44,646 nt of DNA. Source: Alteromonas lipotrueae (GTDB lineage: Bacteria; Pseudomonadota; Gammaproteobacteria; Enterobacterales; Alteromonadaceae). Positions 8,143 to 16,823 of this stretch are shown in pieces. Where the stretch lies: NCBI RefSeq assembly GCF_019249215.1, contig NZ_JAESDI010000024.1, positions 1 through 44,646 of the forward strand. The letters are read 5' to 3'. Position 1 is the stretch's first letter; the number at the start of each line of letters is the position of its first letter. Under the pieces are notes generated by a model, which worked only from the letters and a program-made list of their open reading frames with translations, ran no database searches and was not told the DNA's origin. The translations under genes and the position numbers were made by a program.

Positions 8143-8658
8143 TTATGCTGTGCTGGAATCGCTACTGGCAGGGCTTTTTTTAGTGTTACCGCCAACCGAA
8201 CTAGTAATTAATTGGCAGGCCGCGATAAAGCCATCAGCGCTATTTTTAGACCATGCCATACGAATGGGGCCAGGCATTTCTTTAATCACGTCTCGTACAT
8301 CGCTTTGCGATACATCGGTGCTGCTTAATGCAGAGTCTAATGCTTCTTCTAGCGTAGCGCCTTTTTCACAGCAAGCCATTACGATACTTGAGAAGTTATG
8401 CATAAGCGGCATAAGAGCAGTATGTTGTTGCTGACTTATCAAGCGACTTTTGTAAGCACTTTCAATGCGAGCTGCATACGCTTTTTCTAACGCATCTGTC
8501 ACTAGCACTAAGTTTCTATAGGCATGATTAACTTTATTGCCATTTTGTTTTGCTGATGAGCGTGTAAGCGTAAGTTCTCGTTGTAGTGTTTGCACACGAA
8601 GCGCTAGATAAATCAAAAACAGGACAAGCAGCCCTATGATCCCAAATGCAAATATCAT
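8143..8658 (-). CDS. Membrane-anchored hypothetical protein
   Basis: I do not recognise this family. The 171-residue protein starts with one strong transmembrane helix (about 2-20, IFAFGIIGLLVLFLIYLAL). A charged, probably helical segment (about 23-75) may form a coiled coil. A compact domain follows, with CCEKGATLEEALDSALSS and IKEMPGPIRMAW, and the tail is Ser-rich and probably disordered. The N-in or N-out orientation cannot be told. Its ATG overlaps the stop of the DUF885 gene (TAATG), so the two are probably translationally coupled. This suggests a link to envelope peptide or protein turnover, but no function is claimed. Confidence 0.7.
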   Translation of the reverse strand: MIFAFGIIGLLVLFLIYLALRVQTLQRELTLTRSSAKQNGNKVNHAYRNLVLVTDALEKAYAARIESAYKSRLISQQQHTALMPLMHNFSSIVMACCEKGATLEEALDSALSSTDVSQSDVRDVIKEMPGPIRMAWSKNSADGFIAACQLITSSVGGNTKKSPASSDSSTA

Positions 8659-10412
8659 TACATTGCCGCCTTTTGTTCTTCTATGAATTGATTAATTTTT
8701 TGCTCTAATATGAATAAAGGTACAGAGCCATTTTCCAATACTGCTCGGTGAAATTTACGTACGTTGAAATGCTGGCCTAGTGCAACCTCAGCTCTTTCAC
8801 GCAGCGCCTTTATCTTAATTTCACCAATTTTATAGGATAGGGCTTGAGCAGGCCATGATATATATCGGTCAATCTCAGTATTCACATTGTGCTCTGACAA
8901 AGCCGTATTGGACATCATAAAATCAATGGCTCTATCTCGGCTCCATCCCATGGTGTGCATGCCGGTATCTACTACAAGACGACACGCGCGCCACATTTCA
9001 TAGCTTAAGCGGCCGAAATTATCATAGGGGTCTTCATAGATTCCCGCTTCAATTCCTAAGAATTCAGAATACAAACCCCAACCTTCACCAAAGGCCGAAA
9101 TATAAGTGTTACGACGAACCATGGGTAAATTTTCTAATTCCGCAGCTAAAGATATTTGTAAATGATGGCCAGGCACAGCTTCGTGCAATGTAAGTGCTGG
9201 AAGGGCATAAAGCGGGCGCTTATCTAGTGCATAAGTATTTACCCAATAGTAACCAGGCTGATCGTCACGACTTGGATGAATATAACGACCCGTGGTGTAC
9301 TTAGGGGCGATACTATCGGGAACCGGCGCTACACCATAAGGTGTGCGAGGCAAGTATTCAAATAGCGAAGGTAATTTTGCATCCATTTTTTTTGCAATAA
9401 AAGAGGCTTCTTTAAGCAGCTCTTCAGCGCTGGTGGCATAAAATTGTGGGTCTTCACGCAAAAAGGTAATGAATGCATCAATACTGCCATCGAAATTAAG
9501 GCTATCTACTACGCTTTGCATTTCAGCGCGAATGCGCTTCACTTCTTTTAAGCCAAGGGTGTGAATGTCTTCGGGGCTTATATCTGTTGTAGTGTAATGC
9601 TTAGCTCGATTAGCGTAATAAGCTTTGCCATCAGGCCACTCGTTAGCAGCAATGGCGGCTCGGGCGCCAGGAATATACTCATCAACCATAAAGTCATAAA
9701 ATGCTTGGTAAGCTGGCATTACGCTGGTGGCGATAGCTTTTTGGCCTTGTTGCTTCAACGCTGCTTGTTGTGAAGTATCAATGTGTTTGGAAAACTGGAG
9801 AAATGGCTTGTAGAAGCCGCTCTTAGTTGCATCATCCACAATATAGGCGGCTACAGCGTTTTCAAAGCCTTCTAAAACAACCTTAGGTTGAGTATAACCT
9901 TCTTCTAGGCCTTGACGCATATAGACAATTTGCTGTTCAAAGTAGGGTTTAAGTGCATGCAAACGAGATATATATGCTTGGTAATCCTCCACAGTTTTAA
10001 ACGTGGATAAATTTGGCAATGATGCCATGGCACCATGAAAACCGTATTCGGAGTTTATGGGGATAAGATAAGCGCGGAAGTGATATTGGCTAATATAGTT
10101 CTCTAGCCGATATTGCTGCATAAGTAAGGAAATAAACGCATCATCAGATAGGTTTTCCTTAGAATACGCCTTTAACGCTTTACGATACGCTTGCCATTGT
10201 TGATCTTGCGTTGCCAACCCTTCTGGTGAAATATCGGGTAGCTTGTTATTTTGCGAACTATCACCTTGTCTCGACGCGAGAAGCGGAGAAACACTTAGCT
10301 CATACTGCCAAATTTCGTCTAACAGAGCATAAAAAGGTTTATCCTCATTGGCATTCGCCATAGAAGAAAAGCTATTCATAGCCAGCGTAAAAAGTAACAA
10401 ATAACGATACAT
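8658..10412 (-). CDS. DUF885 family metallopeptidase-like protein, secreted
   Basis: A 584-residue exported protein (signal peptide about 1-21, ending SMANA) of the DUF885 family, which resembles zinc peptidases. The signature HEAVPGHH (410-417) supplies an HExxxGHH-type metal site, and SAFGEGWGLYSEFLG follows about 30 residues later as a likely second part of the active site. The family is generally taken to be periplasmic or lipid-anchored peptidases; here the substrate is unknown. A strong ribosome binding site (GGAGG) precedes the ATG at 10412. It is downstream of the DUF1820 gene (40 bp gap) and overlaps the small membrane-protein gene by one base. Confidence 0.88.
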   Translation of the reverse strand: MYRYLLLFTLAMNSFSSMANANEDKPFYALLDEIWQYELSVSPLLASRQGDSSQNNKLPDISPEGLATQDQQWQAYRKALKAYSKENLSDDAFISLLMQQYRLENYISQYHFRAYLIPINSEYGFHGAMASLPNLSTFKTVEDYQAYISRLHALKPYFEQQIVYMRQGLEEGYTQPKVVLEGFENAVAAYIVDDATKSGFYKPFLQFSKHIDTSQQAALKQQGQKAIATSVMPAYQAFYDFMVDEYIPGARAAIAANEWPDGKAYYANRAKHYTTTDISPEDIHTLGLKEVKRIRAEMQSVVDSLNFDGSIDAFITFLREDPQFYATSAEELLKEASFIAKKMDAKLPSLFEYLPRTPYGVAPVPDSIAPKYTTGRYIHPSRDDQPGYYWVNTYALDKRPLYALPALTLHEAVPGHHLQISLAAELENLPMVRRNTYISAFGEGWGLYSEFLGIEAGIYEDPYDNFGRLSYEMWRACRLVVDTGMHTMGWSRDRAIDFMMSNTALSEHNVNTEIDRYISWPAQALSYKIGEIKIKALRERAEVALGQHFNVRKFHRAVLENGSVPLFILEQKINQFIEEQKAAM

Positions 10413-10452
10413 TAGAGCCTCCGGTAACCTTAAGCCGGATTATCTCGGCGGG

Positions 10453-10788
10453 TTACTCTTTGTTAGGTGTATAAATTGGGCTAGGGAAAGGCATCACTTT
10501 ATCAGACTTATTATCTAATTTAGTAATTTTGGCCGTACCTTTTTTACTGACCGCATCAATTCTAAGGATGTTATGCATAGGAATGTAAGTACTGGTAACG
10601 TCTGAGAACTCTGATTTGAGCTTTTCATGGCTGGGATCTACCACTATGCCGGTATGGGTATCCCACACAAATTCACCTATTTCTACAAATCCAAATAAGC
10701 CACTTTGAGAAAGTGATTTGACGTACACATCGTAGCGCTCCCCATTACTGACGAACTGCACGCGATACAAAGGGTCTGTTTTTGTCAT
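10453..10788 (-). CDS. DUF1820 family protein
   Basis: A 111-residue cytoplasmic protein of the DUF1820 family. The characteristic order is YRVQFVSNGERYDVYVKSL, then GLFGFVEIGEFVWD, then IPMHNILRIDAV. The predicted content is mostly beta, with no signal peptide or membrane segment. The function of the family is unknown to me. It is the first gene of a minus-strand cluster with the DUF885 peptidase-like gene and is divergent from the M28 peptidase gene. The 150-bp shared upstream region carries two pairs of direct repeats. Confidence 0.85.
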   Translation of the reverse strand: MTKTDPLYRVQFVSNGERYDVYVKSLSQSGLFGFVEIGEFVWDTHTGIVVDPSHEKLKSEFSDVTSTYIPMHNILRIDAVSKKGTAKITKLDNKSDKVMPFPSPIYTPNKE

Positions 10789-10832
10789 AAGTTGTCGTTA
10801 ATTTCATGATGCTTTGAAGAGCGTGAATATTA

Positions 10833-10897
10833 CAATGGTCTATGAATACGGGCAATGGTCGAAAATCGTTAGGCTTAAACGTTACGGAATCGTTAGG
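10833..10897. promoter_or_regulatory. Paired direct repeats in the divergent DUF1820/M28 promoter region
   Basis: Two 8-base direct repeats CAATGGTC start at 10833 and 10853 (20-bp period). Two 10-base repeats AATCGTTAGG start at 10864 and 10888 (24-bp period). They lie between the start codons at 10788 (-) and 10939 (+). A possible + strand -10 (TACTAT) is at 10904-10909, so the second repeat pair would overlap its -35 region. This is consistent with a regulator binding in tandem on one face of the helix; no known box is recognised. Confidence 0.45.
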
Positions 10898-10938
10898 GTA
10901 AGGTACTATGTAAAGACCTTAAAAATAGTGGAAATACA

Positions 10939-12576
10939 ATGATAAAAAAACTATTACTTGGAAGTGCGATGACGGCGATGGCATTGGCTGCCACTGCGCA
11001 TAACCATGAAACGACAGAAAATAGCTTTAACCCTGATACTCAGCGTATAAAGTCACACTTATTTTTCTTAGCCGATGACTTACTTGAAGGTCGTGATACG
11101 GGTTCTCGAGGGCATGAAATTGCCGCGTTATATATTGCGACAGAATTCGCAAAATACGGTTTAAAGCCAGCAGGCACCGAAGGTTACATGCAGCAGGTGA
11201 GCTTCCGTAAAGCCAATCTATTGCAAGAGTCCCCCGAATTTACGCTTAACCGTAATGGCGAAAAAATTGACTTTGCTTACCCCAAAGAATATTTAGCGGG
11301 TCCTAGTTTACTTAGTGTAGATGCTAATGTTTCTGGCGAACTTGTGTTTGTTGGCTATGGCATAGTGGCTGACGAGTTGTCTCACAACGATTACGAAAAT
11401 ATCGATGTGGAAGGCAAAATTGTGGTTTCCCTAGCCGGTAAACCAAGTGATTTTCCTTCGGAAGAAGGTGCGCATTTTGCCTCAGGGTATCAAAAGCAAA
11501 AATACGCCGCTGAGCATGGTGCAATTGGTATGATCACCATCACCACGCCTAAAAACGAAAAAGTACGGCCTTATCAAAGTCGCTTAAGCTATATTCATAC
11601 ACCGCGCATGGCTTGGCTAAACGACGAAGGTCAGCCCGCCAATACCTTCCCACAAATTAAAGGCGGTGCTTATTTAAGTGAAGCTGCGGCAAAAACCTTG
11701 TTTGAAGGTGCAGAACGAGAACTTGATGATATTTATGCCGATCTTGAGGCAGATAAAGTACCAACAGGCTTTGCATTACCTGGCACAGTAAGCTTAAGTA
11801 AAAAGAGCACTCACGAAGTAGTGACTAGCCCGAATGTTGTTGGCGTGCTTGAAGGTTCAGATCCCGCCCTTAAAGATGAATATGTCGTCTTTTCCGCGCA
11901 CTCTGACCACATTGGTTTCGCGAAAACAGTTAAAAAAGACAATATCAACAACGGCGCTATGGATAATGCCTCTGGCACATCGGTAATGCTAGAAACTGCA
12001 CGCTTATTTAGCGAAATGGACGTAAAACCTAAACGTTCGATATTGTTTGTATCGGTAACAGGTGAGGAAAAAGGATTATTAGGGGCAGATTACTTTGCTC
12101 GCAATCCTACCGTGCCGGTGACGTCAATGGTGGCAAACGTTAACCTTGATATGCCCATTTTAACCTATGAGTTTGCCGACGTAATTGCGTTTGGTGCAAA
12201 CCACAGTGATTTGAAAGCGTCGGTTGAAACCGCTGCAAGTAATGCTGATATTTCATTAAGCCCAGATCCTTGGCCAGACCAAGCGCTATTTACTCGCTCA
12301 GATCACTACGCATTTGTGAAACAAGGCGTACCAGCGGTATTTTTAGTGCCTGGCTTAACATCAAAAGATCCAGAAGTAGATGGTAGTAAAGTGTTTGGTC
12401 ACTTCTTATCAACGAATTATCACAAACCTAGCGACGATATTAACCAGCCATTTAATTGGAATGCTGCTGAAGCCTTTACCAAAGTAAATGCGCAAATTGG
12501 TTGGACCCTAGCTAATCAAGAAGAGAAACCGAAATGGAATAAGGGTGATTTCTTCGGGAATACGTTTAGTAAATAA
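10939..12576 (+). CDS. Secreted M28 family zinc aminopeptidase with PA domain
   Basis: A 545-residue exported peptidase (signal peptide about 1-21, ending AATAHN). The N-terminal part has the M28 opening RIKSHLFFLADDLLEGRDTGSRG. A protease-associated insert follows (about 125-290). The catalytic domain has the zinc ligands and catalytic residues of the family: H321 and D323 in HSDHIG, D342 in MDNASG, and E376/E377 in TGEEKG. The late SDHYAFVKQGVPAVFL supplies the last His ligand. It probably removes N-terminal residues from peptides in the periplasm or outside the cell. It is monocistronic, divergent from the DUF1820 operon, and ends at a strong terminator. Confidence 0.92.
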   Translation: MIKKLLLGSAMTAMALAATAHNHETTENSFNPDTQRIKSHLFFLADDLLEGRDTGSRGHEIAALYIATEFAKYGLKPAGTEGYMQQVSFRKANLLQESPEFTLNRNGEKIDFAYPKEYLAGPSLLSVDANVSGELVFVGYGIVADELSHNDYENIDVEGKIVVSLAGKPSDFPSEEGAHFASGYQKQKYAAEHGAIGMITITTPKNEKVRPYQSRLSYIHTPRMAWLNDEGQPANTFPQIKGGAYLSEAAAKTLFEGAERELDDIYADLEADKVPTGFALPGTVSLSKKSTHEVVTSPNVVGVLEGSDPALKDEYVVFSAHSDHIGFAKTVKKDNINNGAMDNASGTSVMLETARLFSEMDVKPKRSILFVSVTGEEKGLLGADYFARNPTVPVTSMVANVNLDMPILTYEFADVIAFGANHSDLKASVETAASNADISLSPDPWPDQALFTRSDHYAFVKQGVPAVFLVPGLTSKDPEVDGSKVFGHFLSTNYHKPSDDINQPFNWNAAEAFTKVNAQIGWTLANQEEKPKWNKGDFFGNTFSK

Positions 12577-12594
12577 CGTAGCTTTATCTTAAAT

Positions 12595-12624
12595 AAAAAA
12601 GCAGCATATCTATGCTGCTTTTTT
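12595..12624 (+). terminator. Rho-independent terminator after the M28 peptidase gene
   Basis: A stem GCAGCAT/ATGCTGC (12601-12607 with 12612-12618) is flanked by six A on the left and six T on the right. It works in the + orientation after the stop at 12576 and is symmetric enough to act in both. Confidence 0.9.
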
Positions 12625-12939
12625 GTAGGTAACGTGCGAACTACGTTATGCGATTTGAAAGCCCATTGAGGTTAAACATAACCTGTATCGATGTAACGAG
12701 ATAGAGTCGTTGTTGATATTCGCTAGAGAAAACATTCTAGCCTTATACCACCATGATGATTGTACGCAAATGAGCGATGTTGCACTTGGAAGATGATATT
12801 AGAGAATATTTAAACTTATTTTTTACTAATACAGAACTAGTAAGCTTTTTTTTACTCTAAATCAGGGATTACATGGAATTTTTACGTTTGAGTTATCAAT
12901 TAGTAAAAAAGTATCTTCTAAATATTTAATGGCATCATT
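12625..12939. other. A/T-rich gene-free stretch
   Basis: No gene is supported here. The right half is very A/T-rich, with several poly-T runs and TAGTAA/TTACTA short inverted repeats around 12830-12910. It probably contains the promoter of the glycosyltransferase gene that follows, but no clear -35/-10 pair can be picked. Confidence 0.4.
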
Positions 12940-13776
12940 ATGTTTCAGCACTTTATATTGACGCGCTTTAATCTTAGGAAAAAAGGTTGGGATGAGACAA
13001 AATCTCAATCTAAAGTTTTAACCGATAAGTGGATGGAGAATAGATTAGAGCTGTTTGAACAGTATTGCTATTCTTCGATAAAAGCGCAAACTAAAAAGGA
13101 TTTTGAATGGTTAGTGTTTTTCGATAAAACGACACCACAACTCTTTCGTGAAAAAATTAGTGAGCTCTCTTCAAATTTTTCCAAATTCATACCTATTTAT
13201 GCAGATGGAATGGACGATTTTTTACCGTCTATTACCAGAGAAATAAAAAATCGTCTCACAACGCCTTATTTAATTACAACGAGGCTAGATAACGACGACA
13301 GTCTTCATCAAGATTTTGTAAAAGAAGTACACAATCAATTCTCTAAGCAAGAGTTTAGAGTTATCGATTTCGTTGACGGATATACGCTACAGGTTTCGCC
13401 ACGGGTAAGATTTGGTCTGCATTCACATGTTCACAACCCATTTATGAGTTTGATTGAAAAGAGTGAAAACTTTAAAACAATATGGACTCAGGAAAGGCAT
13501 GGCTATTGGCGCAGTGTAAAAGAAGTTACTCCTTTACGTGGTAAAAGGTTGTGGATGTCAGTTATTCACATTGAAAACAAAGCAAATGAATATAAAGGTT
13601 ACGGTAACGTAGCAAAGAGTGCTATTGATTCATTTAATTTGCACCCGCAAGCATTAGAAAATTTCAAATCTAATGCTGAAGATCTTCAGTTAAACAGCGC
13701 TGGCGCTTTTAAGCATAAGCTAAGAACAAATTGGAAAGTTAACTTCAAGCTATTAGAGAGAAGGTTATTTTCTTAA
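12940..13776 (+). CDS. Glycosyltransferase, putative rhamnosyl-transferase family
   Basis: A 278-residue cytoplasmic protein resembling the 'putative rhamnosyl transferase' family. The order is an N-terminal FILTRFNLR, then KDFEWLVFFDKTTP, a DxD-like metal/nucleotide-sugar motif in TRLDNDD (about 111-117), and the late WMSVIHIENK. The target is probably a surface polysaccharide or LPS. The gene stands alone, with terminators or gene-free DNA on both sides, and is visibly more A/T-rich than its neighbours, which suggests acquisition by transfer. No good ribosome binding site precedes the ATG at 12940, so the start is uncertain. Family assignment is moderate; the sugar is unknown. Confidence 0.7.
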   Translation: MFQHFILTRFNLRKKGWDETKSQSKVLTDKWMENRLELFEQYCYSSIKAQTKKDFEWLVFFDKTTPQLFREKISELSSNFSKFIPIYADGMDDFLPSITREIKNRLTTPYLITTRLDNDDSLHQDFVKEVHNQFSKQEFRVIDFVDGYTLQVSPRVRFGLHSHVHNPFMSLIEKSENFKTIWTQERHGYWRSVKEVTPLRGKRLWMSVIHIENKANEYKGYGNVAKSAIDSFNLHPQALENFKSNAEDLQLNSAGAFKHKLRTNWKVNFKLLERRLFS

Positions 13777-13841
13777 TTAACTATTAAAGACGAAAATAAA
13801 TAAAATCTAATTTGCTGAAATTATTTAACCCCACACAAATC

Positions 13842-13870
13842 AAAAAGGCGCTGTATTAAAGCGCCTTTTT
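13842..13870. terminator. Bidirectional terminator between the glycosyltransferase gene and slmA
   Basis: A perfect 10-bp inverted repeat (13842-13851 and 13861-13870) reads AAAAAGGCGC / GCGCCTTTTT with a 9-base loop. It has a T run in both orientations and serves both convergent genes. Confidence 0.9.
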
Positions 13871-13887
13871 CTAATCTGAGATCTGCC

Positions 13888-14475
13888 TTATACAAACATC
13901 TGCTTAAAAGCTGCCCATTGCTCATTGAACTGTTCAGTTGGTTTACGGGTGAAACCACTTCGAATAAACAAGTTAATGCGGCCGTCGGTGTAACAAATAA
14001 GCATGTTAGCAATTATCGCTTCATCGGCTGATAGGGTTTTCCCTTCACGCAACTTTCGTTCACGGAGTACTTGTTTAAGCTGGGTTTCAAGACGTTCAAA
14101 GAGTTTTGCGATACGAGCGCGAAGTCGGTCTTGCTCTCCCATTAATGCATCACCGTTTAATATACGGGTAATGCCGGGGTTCTTTTCGGCAAAGCCTAAA
14201 ATGAGGTGAAGAATTAGCTGACAACGAGTCAGCGAGTCTTTCTCTTCGTTAACTATTTTATTAATGCGGGTAAACAAGGTTTCTTCGATGAACTCAATGA
14301 GTCCTTCGAACATTCTGGCTTTACTTGGAAAGTGGCGATATAGCGCCGCTTCTGAAACGCCCACTTTTTCAGCTAATTTTGCTGTAGTGATACGTTGACC
14401 AGGGTTTGTTTCCAACATTCCCGCTAGGGCTTGCAGAATTTGGGCTCTGCGATTTGTTTTTTTGACAGCAGGCAT
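13888..14475 (-). CDS. slmA: Nucleoid occlusion factor SlmA (TetR family)
   Basis: A 195-residue DNA-binding protein that blocks FtsZ ring assembly over the nucleoid. The N-terminal TetR helix-turn-helix (about 28-52, ITTAKLAEKVGVSEAALYRH) and the following FPSKARMFEGLIEFIEETLF are typical of SlmA. The C-terminal part keeps the SlmA features GDALMGEQDRLRARIAKLFE and the GFTRKPTEQF end. Length equals that of E. coli SlmA to within a few residues. In E. coli it follows coaBC and dut; here it follows coaBC directly, about 160 bp away, with no dut in between. Confidence 0.95.
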   Translation of the reverse strand: MPAVKKTNRRAQILQALAGMLETNPGQRITTAKLAEKVGVSEAALYRHFPSKARMFEGLIEFIEETLFTRINKIVNEEKDSLTRCQLILHLILGFAEKNPGITRILNGDALMGEQDRLRARIAKLFERLETQLKQVLRERKLREGKTLSADEAIIANMLICYTDGRINLFIRSGFTRKPTEQFNEQWAAFKQMFV

Positions 14476-14636
14476 GATGAGAGTAATTCCTCCGCAACCG
14501 GACTTAAGAAGTCCGTTCCATGTTAAGTTGGCTCAGGCCAAATCGTTATGATGAGTTCTTGTTATTATCGACACGCTGAATACTTGTATTAGCGTATATC
14601 GTTATTTTTTATTTTTAAATGATGTTCTAAGCTTGG

Positions 14637-15854
14637 CTATTGAACAATATTCTTACTGTTAAATCGATTCGCAATAAGTAGTAACAATGCTTCAGCTAAC
14701 TTAGGTTTTGTGGTGGCAGGTAGGTGTTTATCGCCATCGTCCCAAATTACATGTAACGCATTATTATCGCTATTGAAGCCAAGTCCGTCGGCAGTTATGT
14801 CGTTTGCCGCAATCATATCAAGCTTTTTGTTTTTCAGCTTTCCACGGGCGTACAACTCCACATCTTGGCTTTCGGCAGCAAAACCAACACAAAAAGGTTT
14901 ATCAGTTCGCGTTGCAATCGTTGCTAGAATATCAGGGTTTTTAATAAAAGTAAGTGTTAACTCATCACCTGCTTTCTTAATTTTATTTTCGGCAACCTGC
15001 ACCGCTTTATAATCTGCTACCGCAGCCGTAGCTATAAAAATATCGGAATGAGAAACCGCTTGCTCACATGCCACTAACATTTCATCAGCGGTAGTGACAT
15101 CAATACGCTTACATCCATCAGGGGTAGGCAAGTTTACTGGCCCTGCGATAAGGGTGACGTCGGCGCCTGCTTTAATGGCCATGTCAGCAATAGCAAAACC
15201 CATTTTTCCCGAACTATGATTGGAGATGTAGCGGACCGGATCCAGTGGTTCTCGGGTTGGGCCTGCTGTAATTAGGACGTGCTTACCTGACAAGATCTTA
15301 TCGTTTGGTGCGCTTAGGTTTCGGTTGATGGTAGAAGCTATTTCTACTGGCTCCACCATGCGGCCAGAGCCTACATCACCACAAGCTTGCTCTCCATCAG
15401 CTGGACCTATAAATAACGCACCATGCTGCGTTAAGATGCCTAAGTTCACTTGCGTTGCCGTGGCCTTCCACATTTGCTGATTCATTGCAGGGGCAATAAA
15501 AGTTTTCGCTTCTGTGGCTAAATATAAAGTGGTGAGCAAATCGTCAGCCAATCCATGAGCCAGCTTAGCCATAATATTGGCTGTAGCGGGGGCGATAAGT
15601 AACGCATCAGCCCATTTAGCCAACTCAATGTGACCCATTGCCGCTTCTGCAGCTGGGTCTAGCAAATGTTGGTGTACCGGGTTACCAGATACCGCCTGTA
15701 ACGAAAGCGGGCTTACAAATTCAGCCGCTGACCCCGTTAATACCACGCGTACATTCGCGCCTAGCGCGGTAAGCTTACGCACTAAATCAGGGGTTTTATA
15801 GGCGGCAATCCCACCACTAACACCAAGCAGAACATTTTTATTGGCTAAAGACAT
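14637..15854 (-). CDS. coaBC: CoaBC: phosphopantothenoylcysteine synthetase/decarboxylase
   Basis: A bifunctional coenzyme A biosynthesis enzyme. The N-terminal flavin-dependent decarboxylase (about 1-190) has LGVSGGIAAYKTPDLVRKL, the PAMNQQMW substrate-binding motif and the ACGDVGSGRM loop with the catalytic Cys. The C-terminal CTP-dependent ligase (about 195-405) has TAGPTREPLDPVRYISN, AAVADYK and KNPDIL. I use the ATG at 15854 (405 residues, family length); the frame extends 25 codons upstream without family similarity. It is divergent from radC, as in E. coli. Confidence 0.95.
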   Translation of the reverse strand: MSLANKNVLLGVSGGIAAYKTPDLVRKLTALGANVRVVLTGSAAEFVSPLSLQAVSGNPVHQHLLDPAAEAAMGHIELAKWADALLIAPATANIMAKLAHGLADDLLTTLYLATEAKTFIAPAMNQQMWKATATQVNLGILTQHGALFIGPADGEQACGDVGSGRMVEPVEIASTINRNLSAPNDKILSGKHVLITAGPTREPLDPVRYISNHSSGKMGFAIADMAIKAGADVTLIAGPVNLPTPDGCKRIDVTTADEMLVACEQAVSHSDIFIATAAVADYKAVQVAENKIKKAGDELTLTFIKNPDILATIATRTDKPFCVGFAAESQDVELYARGKLKNKKLDMIAANDITADGLGFNSDNNALHVIWDDGDKHLPATTKPKLAEALLLLIANRFNSKNIVQ

Positions 15855-16051
15855 ATTTGAAACATCATTTTTTACGTAACCCAAGACTATCATGATGGCG
15901 ATTTTTGCGGTAGCTGAACAAAAGTACATTCACCGACTCGAACAACAAAATAGTATGTCATTTCAACAAGAACTCGCCCAATGATCAGTCGATTGTAAAT
16001 AGACTACTGCGCTATAAACCCTATATTCATTTGGTGTGTGAGAAATTGATA

Positions 16052-16729
16052 ATGTCGATAAAAGTGTGGCCTATTAAAGAACGGCCAAGGGAAAAACTAC
16101 TTTATTATGGCGCAGAATACTTAAGTGACGCTGAGTTGATTGCCGTTATGCTAGGTGCAGGTGTGGCAGGGAAAACCGCAGTAGGTTTGGCCAGAGATCT
16201 GTTAGAAAAAGTGGGATCGCTACGAGGTTTAGTCGTGGCAAACGAAGCCGAATTTACCGATGTAAATGGCCTCGGCGCTTGTAAATTTGCACAATTTCAA
16301 GCTGCCTTTGAGATATTTAGACGAAACTTAGAAATTCCACTTGCTCGACAAGACGTATTTAATAATGTGGATGATACGAAGCGTTACTTGCAAGCAAAAC
16401 TACGAGACTGTCAGCAAGAAAAATTCCTGCTGTTAATGTTAGACAGTCAGCACCAACTTATTGCTTGTAGAACCATGTTTACCGGAACAATTAATAGTGC
16501 GGCGGTGTATCCTCGAGAACTTTTAAAGCAAGTGATCAAAGATAATGCAGCGGCCGTGATCTTAGTTCACAATCACCCCTCAGGCGTTGCTGAACCGAGT
16601 CAGGCAGATATTAGGCTGACCGGGGAGATCCAAAATGCGATGGGAATGATCGATGTTTCTGTTTTAGATCATTTTGTGGTCGGAGACACGGAAACGGTTT
16701 CATTTGCCCAGCGAGGCCTGTTAATATAG
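16052..16729 (+). CDS. radC: RadC family JAB/MPN domain protein
   Basis: A 225-residue protein. The N-terminal helix-hairpin-helix part (IKERPREKLLYYGAEYLSDAEL, then VNGLGACKFAQFQAAFE) is followed by a C-terminal JAB/MPN metalloprotease-like domain with the metal motif VHNHPSG and the downstream SQADIRLT. The role is not settled; RadC was once linked to DNA repair, but the enzymatic function is unproven. The start ATG at 16052 matches family length; a TTG at 16031 is less likely. It is divergent from coaBC, as in many gammaproteobacteria, but the rpmB-rpmG pair that follows in E. coli lies 6 kb further on. Confidence 0.93.
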   Translation: MSIKVWPIKERPREKLLYYGAEYLSDAELIAVMLGAGVAGKTAVGLARDLLEKVGSLRGLVVANEAEFTDVNGLGACKFAQFQAAFEIFRRNLEIPLARQDVFNNVDDTKRYLQAKLRDCQQEKFLLLMLDSQHQLIACRTMFTGTINSAAVYPRELLKQVIKDNAAAVILVHNHPSGVAEPSQADIRLTGEIQNAMGMIDVSVLDHFVVGDTETVSFAQRGLLI

Positions 16730-16751
16730 ATTTTGTTAGTCATTCATCGAA

Positions 16752-16757
16752 TATAAT
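16752..16757 (+). promoter_or_regulatory. Putative -10 element of the yjbEFGH operon
   Basis: TATAAT, a perfect consensus -10, lies 67 bases before the yjbE start and just after the radC stop. No good -35 is seen at the right distance, so an activator may be needed. Confidence 0.4.
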
Positions 16758-16823
16758 CTAGTCAAATCGTTGAAAATGATTTAGCATATCAATCTAATGG
16801 GTAAATTTTCTGAAAGGACTAAT

